64,000 bases of DNA from Thermus tengchongensis. Its GTDB lineage: Bacteria > Deinococcota > Deinococci > Deinococcales > Thermaceae. The position numbers were made by a program, and so were the translations under genes. How positions within the stretch are numbered: position 1 is the stretch's first letter; each line of letters begins with the position of its first letter. A model generated the notes under the pieces. The model had not been told where the DNA came from and did no database searches. It worked only from the letters and a program-made list of their open reading frames with translations. The stretch lies in contig NZ_JAKEDU010000002.1 of assembly GCF_021462405.1 (NCBI RefSeq), forward strand, positions 301,875 to 365,874, read 5' to 3'. Of this stretch, positions 1-7,313 are shown one piece after another.

Positions 1-523
1 GCCAGAGGGCCTCCTCCCGGTACATGAAGGCCTTCACCTCCAGGAAGTGGCGGCTTGGCCCTCCTTCGATGAGGTAGCTGGCCAGGGTGAAGGGGGCCCC
101 AGCGAAGCCGATGAGGGGTACCGCAAGCTCCCGCTTCAGGAGGCGGATGGCCTCCAGCACGAAGGGCACCGCCTCCTCCGGCACCAGGGGCCTGAGGGCC
201 TCCACCCCCTTGGCGTCCCGGATGGGGTGGTGGATGACGGGGCCCTTGCCCTCCACCAGGGAGAGGTCCACCCCCATGCCGTACAGGGGGGTGGTGATGT
301 CGGCGAAGAGGATGGCCGCGTCCACCCCCAGCTGGCGCACGGGGAGGAGGGTCACCTGGGCGCAGACCTCGGGGTTCTGCACGATCTCGGGGAGGGTGTA
401 GCGCTTCCTTATCTCCTGGTACTCCTTCTGGTAGCGGCCCGCCTGGCGCATGAACCAGACGGGAGGGCGGGGGGTGGGTTCGCCCCGGGCCGCCCGGAGG
501 ATGAGGTCGTTCACGCCCTCCAT
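1..523 (-). CDS. hemE: Uroporphyrinogen decarboxylase, 5' part (partial at window edge)
   Basis: Cytosolic heme-pathway enzyme that decarboxylates uroporphyrinogen III to coproporphyrinogen III. The first 174 codons are present; the gene runs off the left edge. Both family signatures are visible: PPVWFMRQAGRY near residue 20 and GFAGAPFT near residue 135. The ATG at 523 is chosen because it begins the conserved N-terminus (MEGVNDLILRAARGE). It faces the divergent parvulin gene with only 13 bases between the start codons, so the promoters must overlap the coding ends. Identification is firm; the catalytic C-terminal half is outside the window. Confidence 0.95.
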   Translation of the reverse strand, partial: MEGVNDLILRAARGEPTPRPPVWFMRQAGRYQKEYQEIRKRYTLPEIVQNPEVCAQVTLLPVRQLGVDAAILFADITTPLYGMGVDLSLVEGKGPVIHHPIRDAKGVEALRPLVPEEAVPFVLEAIRLLKRELAVPLIGFAGAPFTLASYLIEGGPSRHFLEVKAFMYREEALW

Positions 524-536
524 GCTAGCATGGGGC

Positions 537-1451
537 ATGCGCGCCATCTTTTTCGCCCTAGCCTTGGCCTTGAGCCTGGCCCTGGCCCAGGAGGACCCGG
601 TGGTGGCCCAGGTGGGCCCCGAGGCCCTCACCAAGAGCCAGTTCGACCTCCGCTTCGGCCTTTTCGCCAGGAGCGCCCTGCGCCAGCTGGGCTTGCCCGA
701 CTCCGAGGAGACCCGGGCGCTTTTGGCCCAGTACCGCGCCCCCTACCTCCAGGCCCTGGCGGAGGAAAAGGCCCTCCTCCGGGTGGCCCGGGCCCAAGGC
801 TTCTGGCCCAAGGAGGAGGCGGTGGAGGCCAAGGTGTGGCAGCTCAAGGAAGCCTTCCCCTCGGAGGAGGCCCTGCTGGCCGCCTTGAAGGAGGCGGGGG
901 TGGAGGACCTGGCCACCTACCGCATCCTGCTGGTTGAGGCCATGGCCCTGGAGGCCCTCGAGGCCCACTACCGGGCCAGGCTCAGCGTCTCCCCCGCGGC
1001 CCTGAAGGCCCTTTGGCTTCTTTCCCCCGAGTACCGCCACCCCACCCTCTACTGCGCCCGGCACATCCTTCTGCCCACCCTGGAGGCGGCCAAGGAGGCC
1101 CTGGCCCGCCTGGAGAAGGGGGAGGCCTTCGCCGAGGTGGCCAAGGCCCTTTCCCAGGACCCGGGCTCCAGGGAGGCGGGGGGCGACCTGGGGTGCGAGC
1201 CCCAGGGCACCTACATCCCCGCCTTTGAAAAGGCCCTCCTCTCCCTGAAGCCGGGGCAGGTGTCGCCCCCCGTGGGCACGGAGTTCGGCTTCCACCTCAT
1301 CCTGCTGGAGGGGGTGAAGCCCGCGGGCCGCTACCCCCTGGAGGAGGTGCGGGAGGGCCTCGAGGGCCAGGTGAAGGACCTGGCCTGGGAGAAGCTTTTC
1401 AAGGCCCTCATCCGGCCCTACCCCATCCGCCTCTTCCCCGAGCGCCTTTAG
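537..1451 (+). CDS. Exported parvulin-type peptidyl-prolyl isomerase (PrsA/SurA-like)
   Basis: Predicted extracytoplasmic foldase of 304 aa. The ATG at 537 gives an ideal signal peptide (MRAIFFALALALSLALAQ), so upstream in-frame starts at 450 and 522 are less likely. A helical SurA-N-like region covers roughly residues 20-170, followed by a rotamase domain (about 175-270) with the motifs ARHILL, DPGSREAGGDLG and FGFHLI. Two cysteines flank the rotamase core (YCARHIL and LGCEPQG) and could form a disulfide in the oxidising compartment; that is inference. A single-gene unit, divergent from hemE. Confidence 0.85.
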   Translation: MRAIFFALALALSLALAQEDPVVAQVGPEALTKSQFDLRFGLFARSALRQLGLPDSEETRALLAQYRAPYLQALAEEKALLRVARAQGFWPKEEAVEAKVWQLKEAFPSEEALLAALKEAGVEDLATYRILLVEAMALEALEAHYRARLSVSPAALKALWLLSPEYRHPTLYCARHILLPTLEAAKEALARLEKGEAFAEVAKALSQDPGSREAGGDLGCEPQGTYIPAFEKALLSLKPGQVSPPVGTEFGFHLILLEGVKPAGRYPLEEVREGLEGQVKDLAWEKLFKALIRPYPIRLFPERL

Positions 1452-1514
1452 CCCCATCGTGGCGCAAGCCGCCTCGGCTTCCATAGCTGGGGCAACCCTT
1501 AGGCGGGGGTCCTT

Positions 1515-2366
1515 TTAGGGTAGGGTGAGGAGCAGGGCCTCGTCCCCCACGGGGGCCCGGGCCAGGAGGAGGGCCTCCCCGGGCCCGTAGATCCCGCTTT
1601 GCCCCTCGAAGGCGAGGCCCAGGATGCGCCCGTTCAGCATGGGGTTGAGGAGTAGCCGGAGGTGTTCCCGCCCTTTGAGCCTTTCTTGGGCGGAGGCCAG
1701 CCAGACCTCCCCCTCCTTGCGCCTCCGGTCCCAGGGCCAGGGGCGGTCCCAGGCGGCGGGGTTGGCGGAGGGCTGCAGGAGGACCTCAGCCCCCAAGGCG
1801 TCCAGCCGGGCCAGGTGGCGCTCAAAGAACCCGTCCAGGCAGATGAGGATGCCCACTTTCCCCGCCTGGGTCGCCACCAGGTGGGGGCCGAAGCTACCCC
1901 GCCGCAGCCAGCTTTCGGGCGGGGTGAGCTCCATCTTGGGCACCTGGGCCAGGAGGCGGCCTTGGGGGTTGAAGAAGAGGGCCAGGTTCTGGAAAAAGGG
2001 GGTGCGGGCGAACCGCCCCCGGGCCAGCTCCTCCTCGTAAGGGGGGGAGAGGAGGGTGCCCGCCAGGAGGTAGGTGCCGAAGGCCCTGGCGGCTTCCGCC
2101 ATGACCTCCCGGAAGACCCCGTAGGCCCGCCGGGCCCGCCGCCAGGGGGCGAGGGGGCTTCGCAGAAGCTCTCGGGGGTGGAAGTCCCCCTCCAGGTGGA
2201 GGAGGAGGGGAAGCCCGAAGAGCTCGGGGAAGGCGGCGAGGCGGGGGGAGGGGGTGCCCTCGAGGGGCCTGAGGAGGGCGAAGACCCGCTCCCGGAAAGC
2301 CTCCTCCGTGCGGTAAAACTCTGGCCTTACCTCCGCCTGGACGGCCAAGAAGGTGCGGAAGGGCAC
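1515..2366 (-). CDS. Carbon-nitrogen hydrolase (nitrilase superfamily)
   Basis: 283 aa, predicted cytosolic amidase/nitrilase-fold enzyme. The Glu-Lys-Cys catalytic triad is recognisable: Glu in AFPELF (about residue 48), Lys in VPKMEL (about 144) and Cys in ILICLDGFF (about 179). Length fits the superfamily. Substrate cannot be read from sequence. It lies downstream of the TauE-type gene with a 9-base gap and may be read from the same transcript, but nothing ties it to sulfur metabolism specifically. Confidence 0.8.
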   Translation of the reverse strand: MPFRTFLAVQAEVRPEFYRTEEAFRERVFALLRPLEGTPSPRLAAFPELFGLPLLLHLEGDFHPRELLRSPLAPWRRARRAYGVFREVMAEAARAFGTYLLAGTLLSPPYEEELARGRFARTPFFQNLALFFNPQGRLLAQVPKMELTPPESWLRRGSFGPHLVATQAGKVGILICLDGFFERHLARLDALGAEVLLQPSANPAAWDRPWPWDRRRKEGEVWLASAQERLKGREHLRLLLNPMLNGRILGLAFEGQSGIYGPGEALLLARAPVGDEALLLTLP

Positions 2367-2375
2367 CTTTCCAGT

Positions 2376-3137
2376 CTAATGCCCCTGGGCGAGGTTCTGG
2401 GCCACGATGAAGACCCCCATGGCCACCAGGAAAAGGGCGAAGCTCCGCTTCAACCCCTCCTGGGGCAGGCGTACCGCAAGCCTCCCCCCCAGGAAGCTCC
2501 CCAGGGTCCCCACCCCCACGAAGAGGAGGGCCACCGTGTAGTTCACGGCCAAGCCCAGCTCTGGCAGGAGGTGCAGGTACTTGTAGAAGCCGGCGAAGGA
2601 CTTGAGGGCGATGATGAGGAGGCTGGTCCCGATGGCCAGGTGCATGGGAAGCCCCCCGAGGAGGACCAGGGCGGGTACGATCAAAAACCCCCCACCCACC
2701 CCCACGAAGCCCGTGAGGGCACCCACGGCAACCCCGTCCAGCACGATCTTCCAGGCCTTGCGCTTCCCCTGGCCTTCAGGGCGGAGGGGGGCGGGCCGGG
2801 CCATGAAGTAGGCCGCTAGGAGCATCACCGAGGCAAAGGCCAAAAGCTGCACCTCCCCGGAGACGAAGCGGGAAAGCCAGGCCCCCAGGTAGGTGCCCGC
2901 CATGCCCGGCAGGCCGAAGAAGAGGACGTTCCGCCAGTCCACCAGGCCTCGTAGGGCGTAAGGGAGGGCCCCAAAGAGGGCGATGCCCCCCACGATGAGA
3001 AGGCTTTCCGCGATGGCCTGCTTGGGGGCTTCCCCCAGCAGGTACACCAGCACGGGCACGGTGAGGATGGACCCCCCCGAGCCCAAAAGCCCCAGGGAAA
3101 GCCCGATGAGTAGGGCTCCGAGCAGGGCCAGACTCAT
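2376..3137 (-). CDS. TauE/SafE-family membrane permease
   Basis: 253-aa polytopic inner-membrane protein with the glycine-rich repeat typical of TauE/SafE (GSGGSILTVPVLVYLLG near the N-terminus and GVGGGFLIVPALVLLGG in the middle), about eight hydrophobic segments. The family moves sulfite, sulfonates and related organosulfur anions. It overlaps the end of the tandem rhodanese by four bases and is in line with the metallo-beta-lactamase/rhodanese fusion, so export of sulfite or thiosulfate formed from persulfides is the natural inference. Confidence 0.85.
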   Translation of the reverse strand: MSLALLGALLIGLSLGLLGSGGSILTVPVLVYLLGEAPKQAIAESLLIVGGIALFGALPYALRGLVDWRNVLFFGLPGMAGTYLGAWLSRFVSGEVQLLAFASVMLLAAYFMARPAPLRPEGQGKRKAWKIVLDGVAVGALTGFVGVGGGFLIVPALVLLGGLPMHLAIGTSLLIIALKSFAGFYKYLHLLPELGLAVNYTVALLFVGVGTLGSFLGGRLAVRLPQEGLKRSFALFLVAMGVFIVAQNLAQGH

Positions 3138-3793
3138 CGCTCCACCGGGAACCCCGCCGCCATCCAGGCGTAAGTGCCCCCCTCCAGGTTGTACACCTTC
3201 TCCCCGGGGAAGCCCTGGTTCACCAGGAAGTCCGCGGCCACTCCCGAGCGGTTGCCGGAGTTGCAGACCAAAAGAAGGGGTCGGTCCTTGGGTAGTTCGG
3301 AGAGCCTATGGGGCAGGGAGGAGAGGGGGATGTTCACCGCTCCGGGTACGTGCCCTTCCGCATACTCCCAGGGCTCACGCACGTCCACCACCAAGGCTTC
3401 CTGCAGAAGCTTTTCCGCCTCGTGGGGGCCCACCTCCTGGTACGGGGTGGCGGTGTAGCCCACTTCCACTGGGCTGGTGTCCACGGGGAGCCCGGAGCGG
3501 TACCAGCGGACGATGCCCCCCTCGAGGTTGTACACGTTGGCGTAGCCCTGGGCGGTGAGCCAGGCGGCCGCCTGCCAGGAGCGGTTCCCCGTGCGGCAGT
3601 AGAGGACCACCGGGCGGTCCTTGGGGATTTCCCCGTAGCGGGCCACGAACTCGGAAAGGGGCACTAGGCCTGCCCCGGGGATCCGGGCCTGGGCGTACTC
3701 CTCCACCTCGCGCACATCGATGAACGCCACGCCCTGGTCGTAGAGCTTCTTGGCTTCCTCTGGGCTCAGGTCCTTGACCTCGGCTTCGTACAT
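3134..3793 (-). CDS. Tandem-domain rhodanese (sulfurtransferase)
   Basis: 219-aa protein with two complete rhodanese domains. Both keep the active-site cysteine loop: VLYCRTGNRSWQ (first, about residues 65-76) and LLVCNSGNRSGV (second, about 175-186). No signal peptide, so probably cytosolic. It would take up sulfane sulfur as a cysteine persulfide and pass it on. Lies between the TauE permease (ATGA-type overlap) and the MBL/rhodanese fusion. Start chosen at an ATG preceded by GGAGG on the minus strand. Confidence 0.88.
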   Translation of the reverse strand: MYEAEVKDLSPEEAKKLYDQGVAFIDVREVEEYAQARIPGAGLVPLSEFVARYGEIPKDRPVVLYCRTGNRSWQAAAWLTAQGYANVYNLEGGIVRWYRSGLPVDTSPVEVGYTATPYQEVGPHEAEKLLQEALVVDVREPWEYAEGHVPGAVNIPLSSLPHRLSELPKDRPLLLVCNSGNRSGVAADFLVNQGFPGEKVYNLEGGTYAWMAAGFPVER

Positions 3794-3814
3794 GTTTCCC
3801 TCCTTGGGGTGTTT

Positions 3815-3843
3815 GGGGAACTGGGGTTTTGCCCCAGTTCCCC
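3815..3843 (-). terminator. Perfect 12-bp hairpin between the fusion gene and the tandem rhodanese
   Basis: GGGGAACTGGGG and its exact complement flank a 5-base loop. On the minus strand it follows the MBL/rhodanese stop by 12 bases but is not trailed by a U-run, so it may be a weak terminator, attenuator or mRNA-stabilising stem that lowers expression of the downstream rhodanese and TauE genes. Confidence 0.5.
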
Positions 3844-3854
3844 CCGCACTACGC

Positions 3855-5291
3855 TCAGGCGTTTACCAGCTCCTCGCCCTTCTCCACCGGGAAGCCGGCC
3901 TCCTGCCAGGTCCTAATTCCCCCGGTGAGGTTCAGGGCGTTTCTGAAGCCGTGGGCCAAGAGGGCGCTGATGGCGGTGCTGGAGCGGTCCCCGCCCACGC
4001 AGTGGACGATGAGGGGCCTCTCCTTGGGGAGCTTATCCAGGTGGGCGAGGACGCGGCCGGCATGGATGTTCAGGGCCCCGGGGATGTGCCCGGCCAAGTA
4101 CTCGTCCCGGCCCCGCACGTCCAGGATCACCGCCTCGCCCCTCTGCCAAAGGGCGTACGCCTCCCGGGCCGTGATCTGGGGTACGGTTTCCAGCTCCCCG
4201 TCGGCATATCCCTGCAGGCCTGGGATGTACCCCACCACCTCATCCAGGCCGATGCGGATCAGGGCCCGGGTCAGGGCCTCCACCTCGGAGGGGTGGGCCA
4301 GGAGGATGAGGGGGCGGTCATAGGGCAGAAGCCACCCGGCCCAGGTGGAGAAGTTCTTGCCCGCGGGGATGTTGATGGCTCCCCGGATGTGCCCCCCGGC
4401 GAAGGCGAACTTGTCCCGGGTGTCCACCAGGATGGCCCCCTTCCGCAGGTACCGGTCAAACTGGGCCTTGGTGAGGCGGCCCGGGTGGGGGATGCCTCCC
4501 AGGATGGGCATCCCGTCCCGGTTCAGCCGCTTCATCTCCTTGAAGTAGGTGGGGGCCTCGGGCTGGCCCTGGAGGAGGGCCCGCACGAACCCTTCTTCGT
4601 CGTCCCTTTCCAGGTACTCCGCCCACCAAGCGTGCCGGCGCTCGTAGCCCACGGTGGTGGCGGGAAGGGCCCCCAGAGCCTTACCGCAGGCGCTTCCCGC
4701 CCCGTGGCCGGGCCAGACCTGCACGTGGTCGGGAAGGGTGAGGAACTTCTCCTTTAGGCTTTGGAACATGCGCCGGGCCCCCGGCACCGCCGTGCCCTTG
4801 ATGCCGGCGGCTTCCTCCAGGAGGTCGGGGCGGCCGATATCCCCCACGAAGACGAAGTCGCCCGTGAGGAAGAGGAGGGGTTCGTCCGTCACCGCCCCAT
4901 CCGCCACCAGGAAGGAAAGGTGCTCCGGGGTATGACCTGGGGTGTGCACGGCCTTCACCCGGATATTTCCCACCCTAAACTCGTCCCCGTCCTTAAGGAG
5001 GATATGGGAGAACCCTTCCAGGCCCTTGTACTTCCAGTTCTCGTCCCCTTCGTCCGAGAGGTACAGGGTGGCCCCGGTGGCCTTGGCCAGCTCCCGGGCC
5101 CCCGAGAGGTAGTCGGCGTGGATATGGGTTTCCGCGATGGCGGTGATGCGCAGGCCCAAGCTCTCGGCCAGCTCCAGGTAGGTGTCCACGTCCCGCTTGG
5201 GATCCACCACCAGGGCCTCCCCGGTGGCGGCGCACCCCAGGAGGTAGCTCATTTGGGCCAAGCCTTCCTCGTAGATCTGCCTGAAAACCAT
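3855..5291 (-). CDS. Metallo-beta-lactamase-fold hydrolase with two rhodanese domains (persulfide dioxygenase-like fusion)
   Basis: 478 aa. The N-terminal MBL domain (about 1-250) carries THIHADYLSG and HTPGHTPEHL metal-binding motifs of the ETHE1/persulfide dioxygenase-like group, followed by two rhodanese domains. The first lacks the catalytic Cys (LLAHPSE at the loop), the second has it (VHCVGGDRSS). This matches known MBL-rhodanese fusions that oxidise glutathione or other persulfides to sulfite. Start at 5291 is fixed by AGGAGGTGAAGCC before the ATG; a longer in-frame start at 5333 would lie inside the promoter. Expression is probably controlled by the CsoR/CstR-type site upstream. Confidence 0.85.
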   Translation of the reverse strand: MVFRQIYEEGLAQMSYLLGCAATGEALVVDPKRDVDTYLELAESLGLRITAIAETHIHADYLSGARELAKATGATLYLSDEGDENWKYKGLEGFSHILLKDGDEFRVGNIRVKAVHTPGHTPEHLSFLVADGAVTDEPLLFLTGDFVFVGDIGRPDLLEEAAGIKGTAVPGARRMFQSLKEKFLTLPDHVQVWPGHGAGSACGKALGALPATTVGYERRHAWWAEYLERDDEEGFVRALLQGQPEAPTYFKEMKRLNRDGMPILGGIPHPGRLTKAQFDRYLRKGAILVDTRDKFAFAGGHIRGAINIPAGKNFSTWAGWLLPYDRPLILLAHPSEVEALTRALIRIGLDEVVGYIPGLQGYADGELETVPQITAREAYALWQRGEAVILDVRGRDEYLAGHIPGALNIHAGRVLAHLDKLPKERPLIVHCVGGDRSSTAISALLAHGFRNALNLTGGIRTWQEAGFPVEKGEELVNA

Positions 5292-5331
5292 GGCTTCACC
5301 TCCTGTATGGGACCATTGTCCCCACACCGCC

Positions 5332-5361
5332 AAAATACCCTATGGGGGTAATAGGTGTCAA
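5332..5361 (-). promoter_or_regulatory. Promoter of the MBL/rhodanese operon with CsoR/CstR-type operator in the spacer
   Basis: On the minus strand: TTGACA (5361-5356), an 18-base spacer, and TATTTT (5337-5332). The spacer holds TACCCCCATAGGGTA (5350-5336), a G/C-tract palindrome of the form bound by CsoR-family repressors (copper-sensing CsoR, persulfide-sensing CstR). Given that the downstream genes handle persulfide sulfur, a CstR-like regulator fits best. No such regulator is encoded in this window. Confidence 0.65.
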
Positions 5362-5407
5362 CGGGGACAACGTTCACGGAGCTCTATCTTTTACGGGAAA
5401 CATCTGC

Positions 5408-5441
5408 TATATTCAATAAAGGATGTACCCCTACGGGGGTA
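5408..5441 (+). promoter_or_regulatory. Promoter of the PDO-rhodanese-TlpA operon with second CsoR/CstR-type operator
   Basis: A TATATT -10 box at 5408-5413 is followed by TACCCCTACGGGGGTA (5426-5441), with perfect 6-base inverted arms TACCCC/GGGGTA. It lies just past the expected transcription start and upstream of the GGGAGG ribosome site, where a bound repressor would block initiation. It matches the operator of the divergent promoter 75 bases away. Confidence 0.6.
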
Positions 5442-5455
5442 TCCGGGAGGAAACG

Positions 5456-6145
5456 ATGGCGCTACTGGGACCGAAGGAGCAGGAGATCGTACGCGAGCGG
5501 CTTTCCAACCTGGTGCGGGACGTGGAGCTGGTGCTTTTCACCGACACCTCGACGCTGGTGGCTCCGGGTAAGGAGCCCTGCCTGTACTGCAAGGAAACCA
5601 AGCAGCTTCTGGAGGAGGTTTCTGCCCTTTCCGATAAGCTTCACCTGGTGGTTTACGACCTGGCCACCCCCGAGGGCAAGGAGAAGGCCAAGGAGTACAA
5701 GGTGGAGGCCGCACCCACCCTCATTCTGCGGGAAAAGGGTTCGCAGGCGATTAACCTGCGGTACCGGGGTATCCCGGCGGGCTACGAGTTCGCAAGCCTC
5801 CTCGAGGACATCGAGATGCTGGGCCGCGACGGGCACGGTTTGCCGGAGAACGTGGTCCAGGAGCTCAACAACCTTCCCGAGGAGGTGGTGCTCCAGGTCT
5901 TTGTCACCCCCACCTGCCCCTACTGCCCCCAGGCGGTGCGCACCGCCCACCGCATGGCCTACGCCTCCCCCAAGATCTGGGGCGAGATGATCGAGGCCAA
6001 CGAGTTCCCCGAGCTTTCCAACCGCTACCACATCCACGGGGTGCCCGACACCATTGTGAACCACGGCAAGGAGCGAATCTTGGGGGCTCAGCCCCTCTCC
6101 CAGTTCCTCCAGGCCATCCGCAAGGCCGTGGGCGTCCAGGCCTAG
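5456..6145 (+). CDS. Protein disulfide oxidoreductase (double glutaredoxin/thioredoxin-fold)
   Basis: 229 aa with two thioredoxin folds, each with a CxxC: CLYCKE (about residue 39) and CPYCPQ (about 155). This is the two-domain PDO of thermophiles, used in cytosolic disulfide formation and as a glutaredoxin-like reductase. The ATG at 5456 has GGGAGG five bases upstream; the longer in-frame start at 5423 begins inside the operator and is rejected. First gene of a rightward operon with a rhodanese lipoprotein two bases downstream. Confidence 0.88.
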   Translation: MALLGPKEQEIVRERLSNLVRDVELVLFTDTSTLVAPGKEPCLYCKETKQLLEEVSALSDKLHLVVYDLATPEGKEKAKEYKVEAAPTLILREKGSQAINLRYRGIPAGYEFASLLEDIEMLGRDGHGLPENVVQELNNLPEEVVLQVFVTPTCPYCPQAVRTAHRMAYASPKIWGEMIEANEFPELSNRYHIHGVPDTIVNHGKERILGAQPLSQFLQAIRKAVGVQA

Positions 6146-6147
6146 CC

Positions 6148-6522
6148 ATGACCCGGCGCGCCCTTCTCGCCCTCCTGCCCCTCGTCTTCCTCGCCGCCTG
6201 CGGGCCCAAGGGCAGCTACCAGAACGTGGGCCCAGAGGAGCTCTACCGGGCCCTGGAGTCCGGGGCGGTGGTGGTGGACGTGCGCACCCCCCAGGAGTTT
6301 GCCGAGGGGCACGTGCCCGGGGCCATTAACCTGCCGGTGGAGAACGTCGCTCAGTGGGCGGATACCCTTCCCAAGGACAAGCCGGTCTACCTCTACTGCC
6401 GTAGCGGCAACCGCAGCCGCCAGGCGGCGGAGTACCTGAAGAAAAAGGGCTACACCAACCTCTACAACCTCGAGGGCGGGATCTTGGCCATCCAAAGGGA
6501 GGGCTTCCCCCTGGTTCGCTGA
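6148..6522 (+). CDS. Rhodanese-domain lipoprotein
   Basis: 124 aa. A lipoprotein signal peptide ends in the lipobox LAAC (cleavage before Cys18), so the single rhodanese domain is anchored outside the cytoplasm. Catalytic loop YLYCRSGNRSRQ (about residue 82) is intact. Two-base gap from the PDO gene and TGATG overlap with the TlpA-like gene indicate one operon, probably de-repressed with the divergent persulfide genes. Confidence 0.85.
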   Translation: MTRRALLALLPLVFLAACGPKGSYQNVGPEELYRALESGAVVVDVRTPQEFAEGHVPGAINLPVENVAQWADTLPKDKPVYLYCRSGNRSRQAAEYLKKKGYTNLYNLEGGILAIQREGFPLVR

Positions 6523-7313
6523 TGGATGCGGTACAGGTAGGGCCATTGGCCATCCCCTGGGCCAGGTTCCAGGTGTTCCTGGCCCTTTTGGCCATGGTGG
6601 CGGTGGCCGAGGTCCTGGCCCGAAGGGTGGACCGAAGGCTTGCTCTGTGGGCCTACAACGCCATCCTTGCGGGTTTTCTTGGGGCCAGAATCGGCTTCGT
6701 TCTGGGGAACGCGTACGTTTACGCCCGGGATCCCCTTTCCATCCTTTACGTGTGGCAAGGGGGGTTTGACCCCCTTTGGGGTATCCTGGCTGCGGGAGGG
6801 TACACGCTGATGGCATTGCCCAAGAACCTCTGGCGGTATGCCCTGTTCGCCGCTTTGGCGGCGGGCTTGGTCTTTGGGGTCTTCCTGGTGCAAAGACGGG
6901 GAGGGGAGGAGGTGCGCCTGCCCTCCCTCACCCTCACCACCCTAGGGGGTACCCCGGTGAACCTGCAGGACTTCCGGGGGAAGCCTTTGGTCCTGAACCT
7001 CTGGGCCACCTGGTGCCCTCCTTGCCGGCGGGAGCTACCCATGATGGTGCGCCTGAGCCAGGAAAACCCGGAGGTGCGCTTTGCCTTCGCCAGCCAAGGG
7101 GAGGGTCCGGTGGTGGTGCGGAATTTTCTAGAGGAGCAGAGGCTCGCCCCCGAGTGGGTTCTCCTGGACCCGGAAACCCGGCTTTCCCAGGCCCTGAAGA
7201 CCCAGGGCCTTCCCACCACCTTCTTCTTTGACCGGGAGGGGCGCCTGGTGGCCCGCCACCTGGGGGAGCTTTCCGAAGCCCTTCTTCTTGGTTACCTGAG
7301 GGTTTTGCGCTAG
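6522..7313 (+). CDS. TlpA-like membrane thioredoxin with an Lgt-like N-terminal membrane region
   Basis: 263 aa. About residues 1-125 contain four hydrophobic helices whose sequence (IGF/YVLGNAYVYARDPLSILYVWQGGFDP region) resembles the N-terminal half of prolipoprotein diacylglyceryl transferase Lgt. Residues about 130-263 are a periplasmic TlpA/ResE-type thioredoxin domain with WCPPC and a cis-Pro at GLPTTFFF. Probably reduces extracytoplasmic disulfides or persulfides. The Lgt part looks truncated and may serve only as a membrane anchor. Start codon overlaps the preceding stop. Confidence 0.8.
   Translation: MDAVQVGPLAIPWARFQVFLALLAMVAVAEVLARRVDRRLALWAYNAILAGFLGARIGFVLGNAYVYARDPLSILYVWQGGFDPLWGILAAGGYTLMALPKNLWRYALFAALAAGLVFGVFLVQRRGGEEVRLPSLTLTTLGGTPVNLQDFRGKPLVLNLWATWCPPCRRELPMMVRLSQENPEVRFAFASQGEGPVVVRNFLEEQRLAPEWVLLDPETRLSQALKTQGLPTTFFFDREGRLVARHLGELSEALLLGYLRVLR

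Noticed and set aside
5423..5455. Upstream start for the protein disulfide oxidoreductase
   Set aside because: It would begin in the operator and has no ribosome site; ATG 5456 has GGGAGG at proper spacing.
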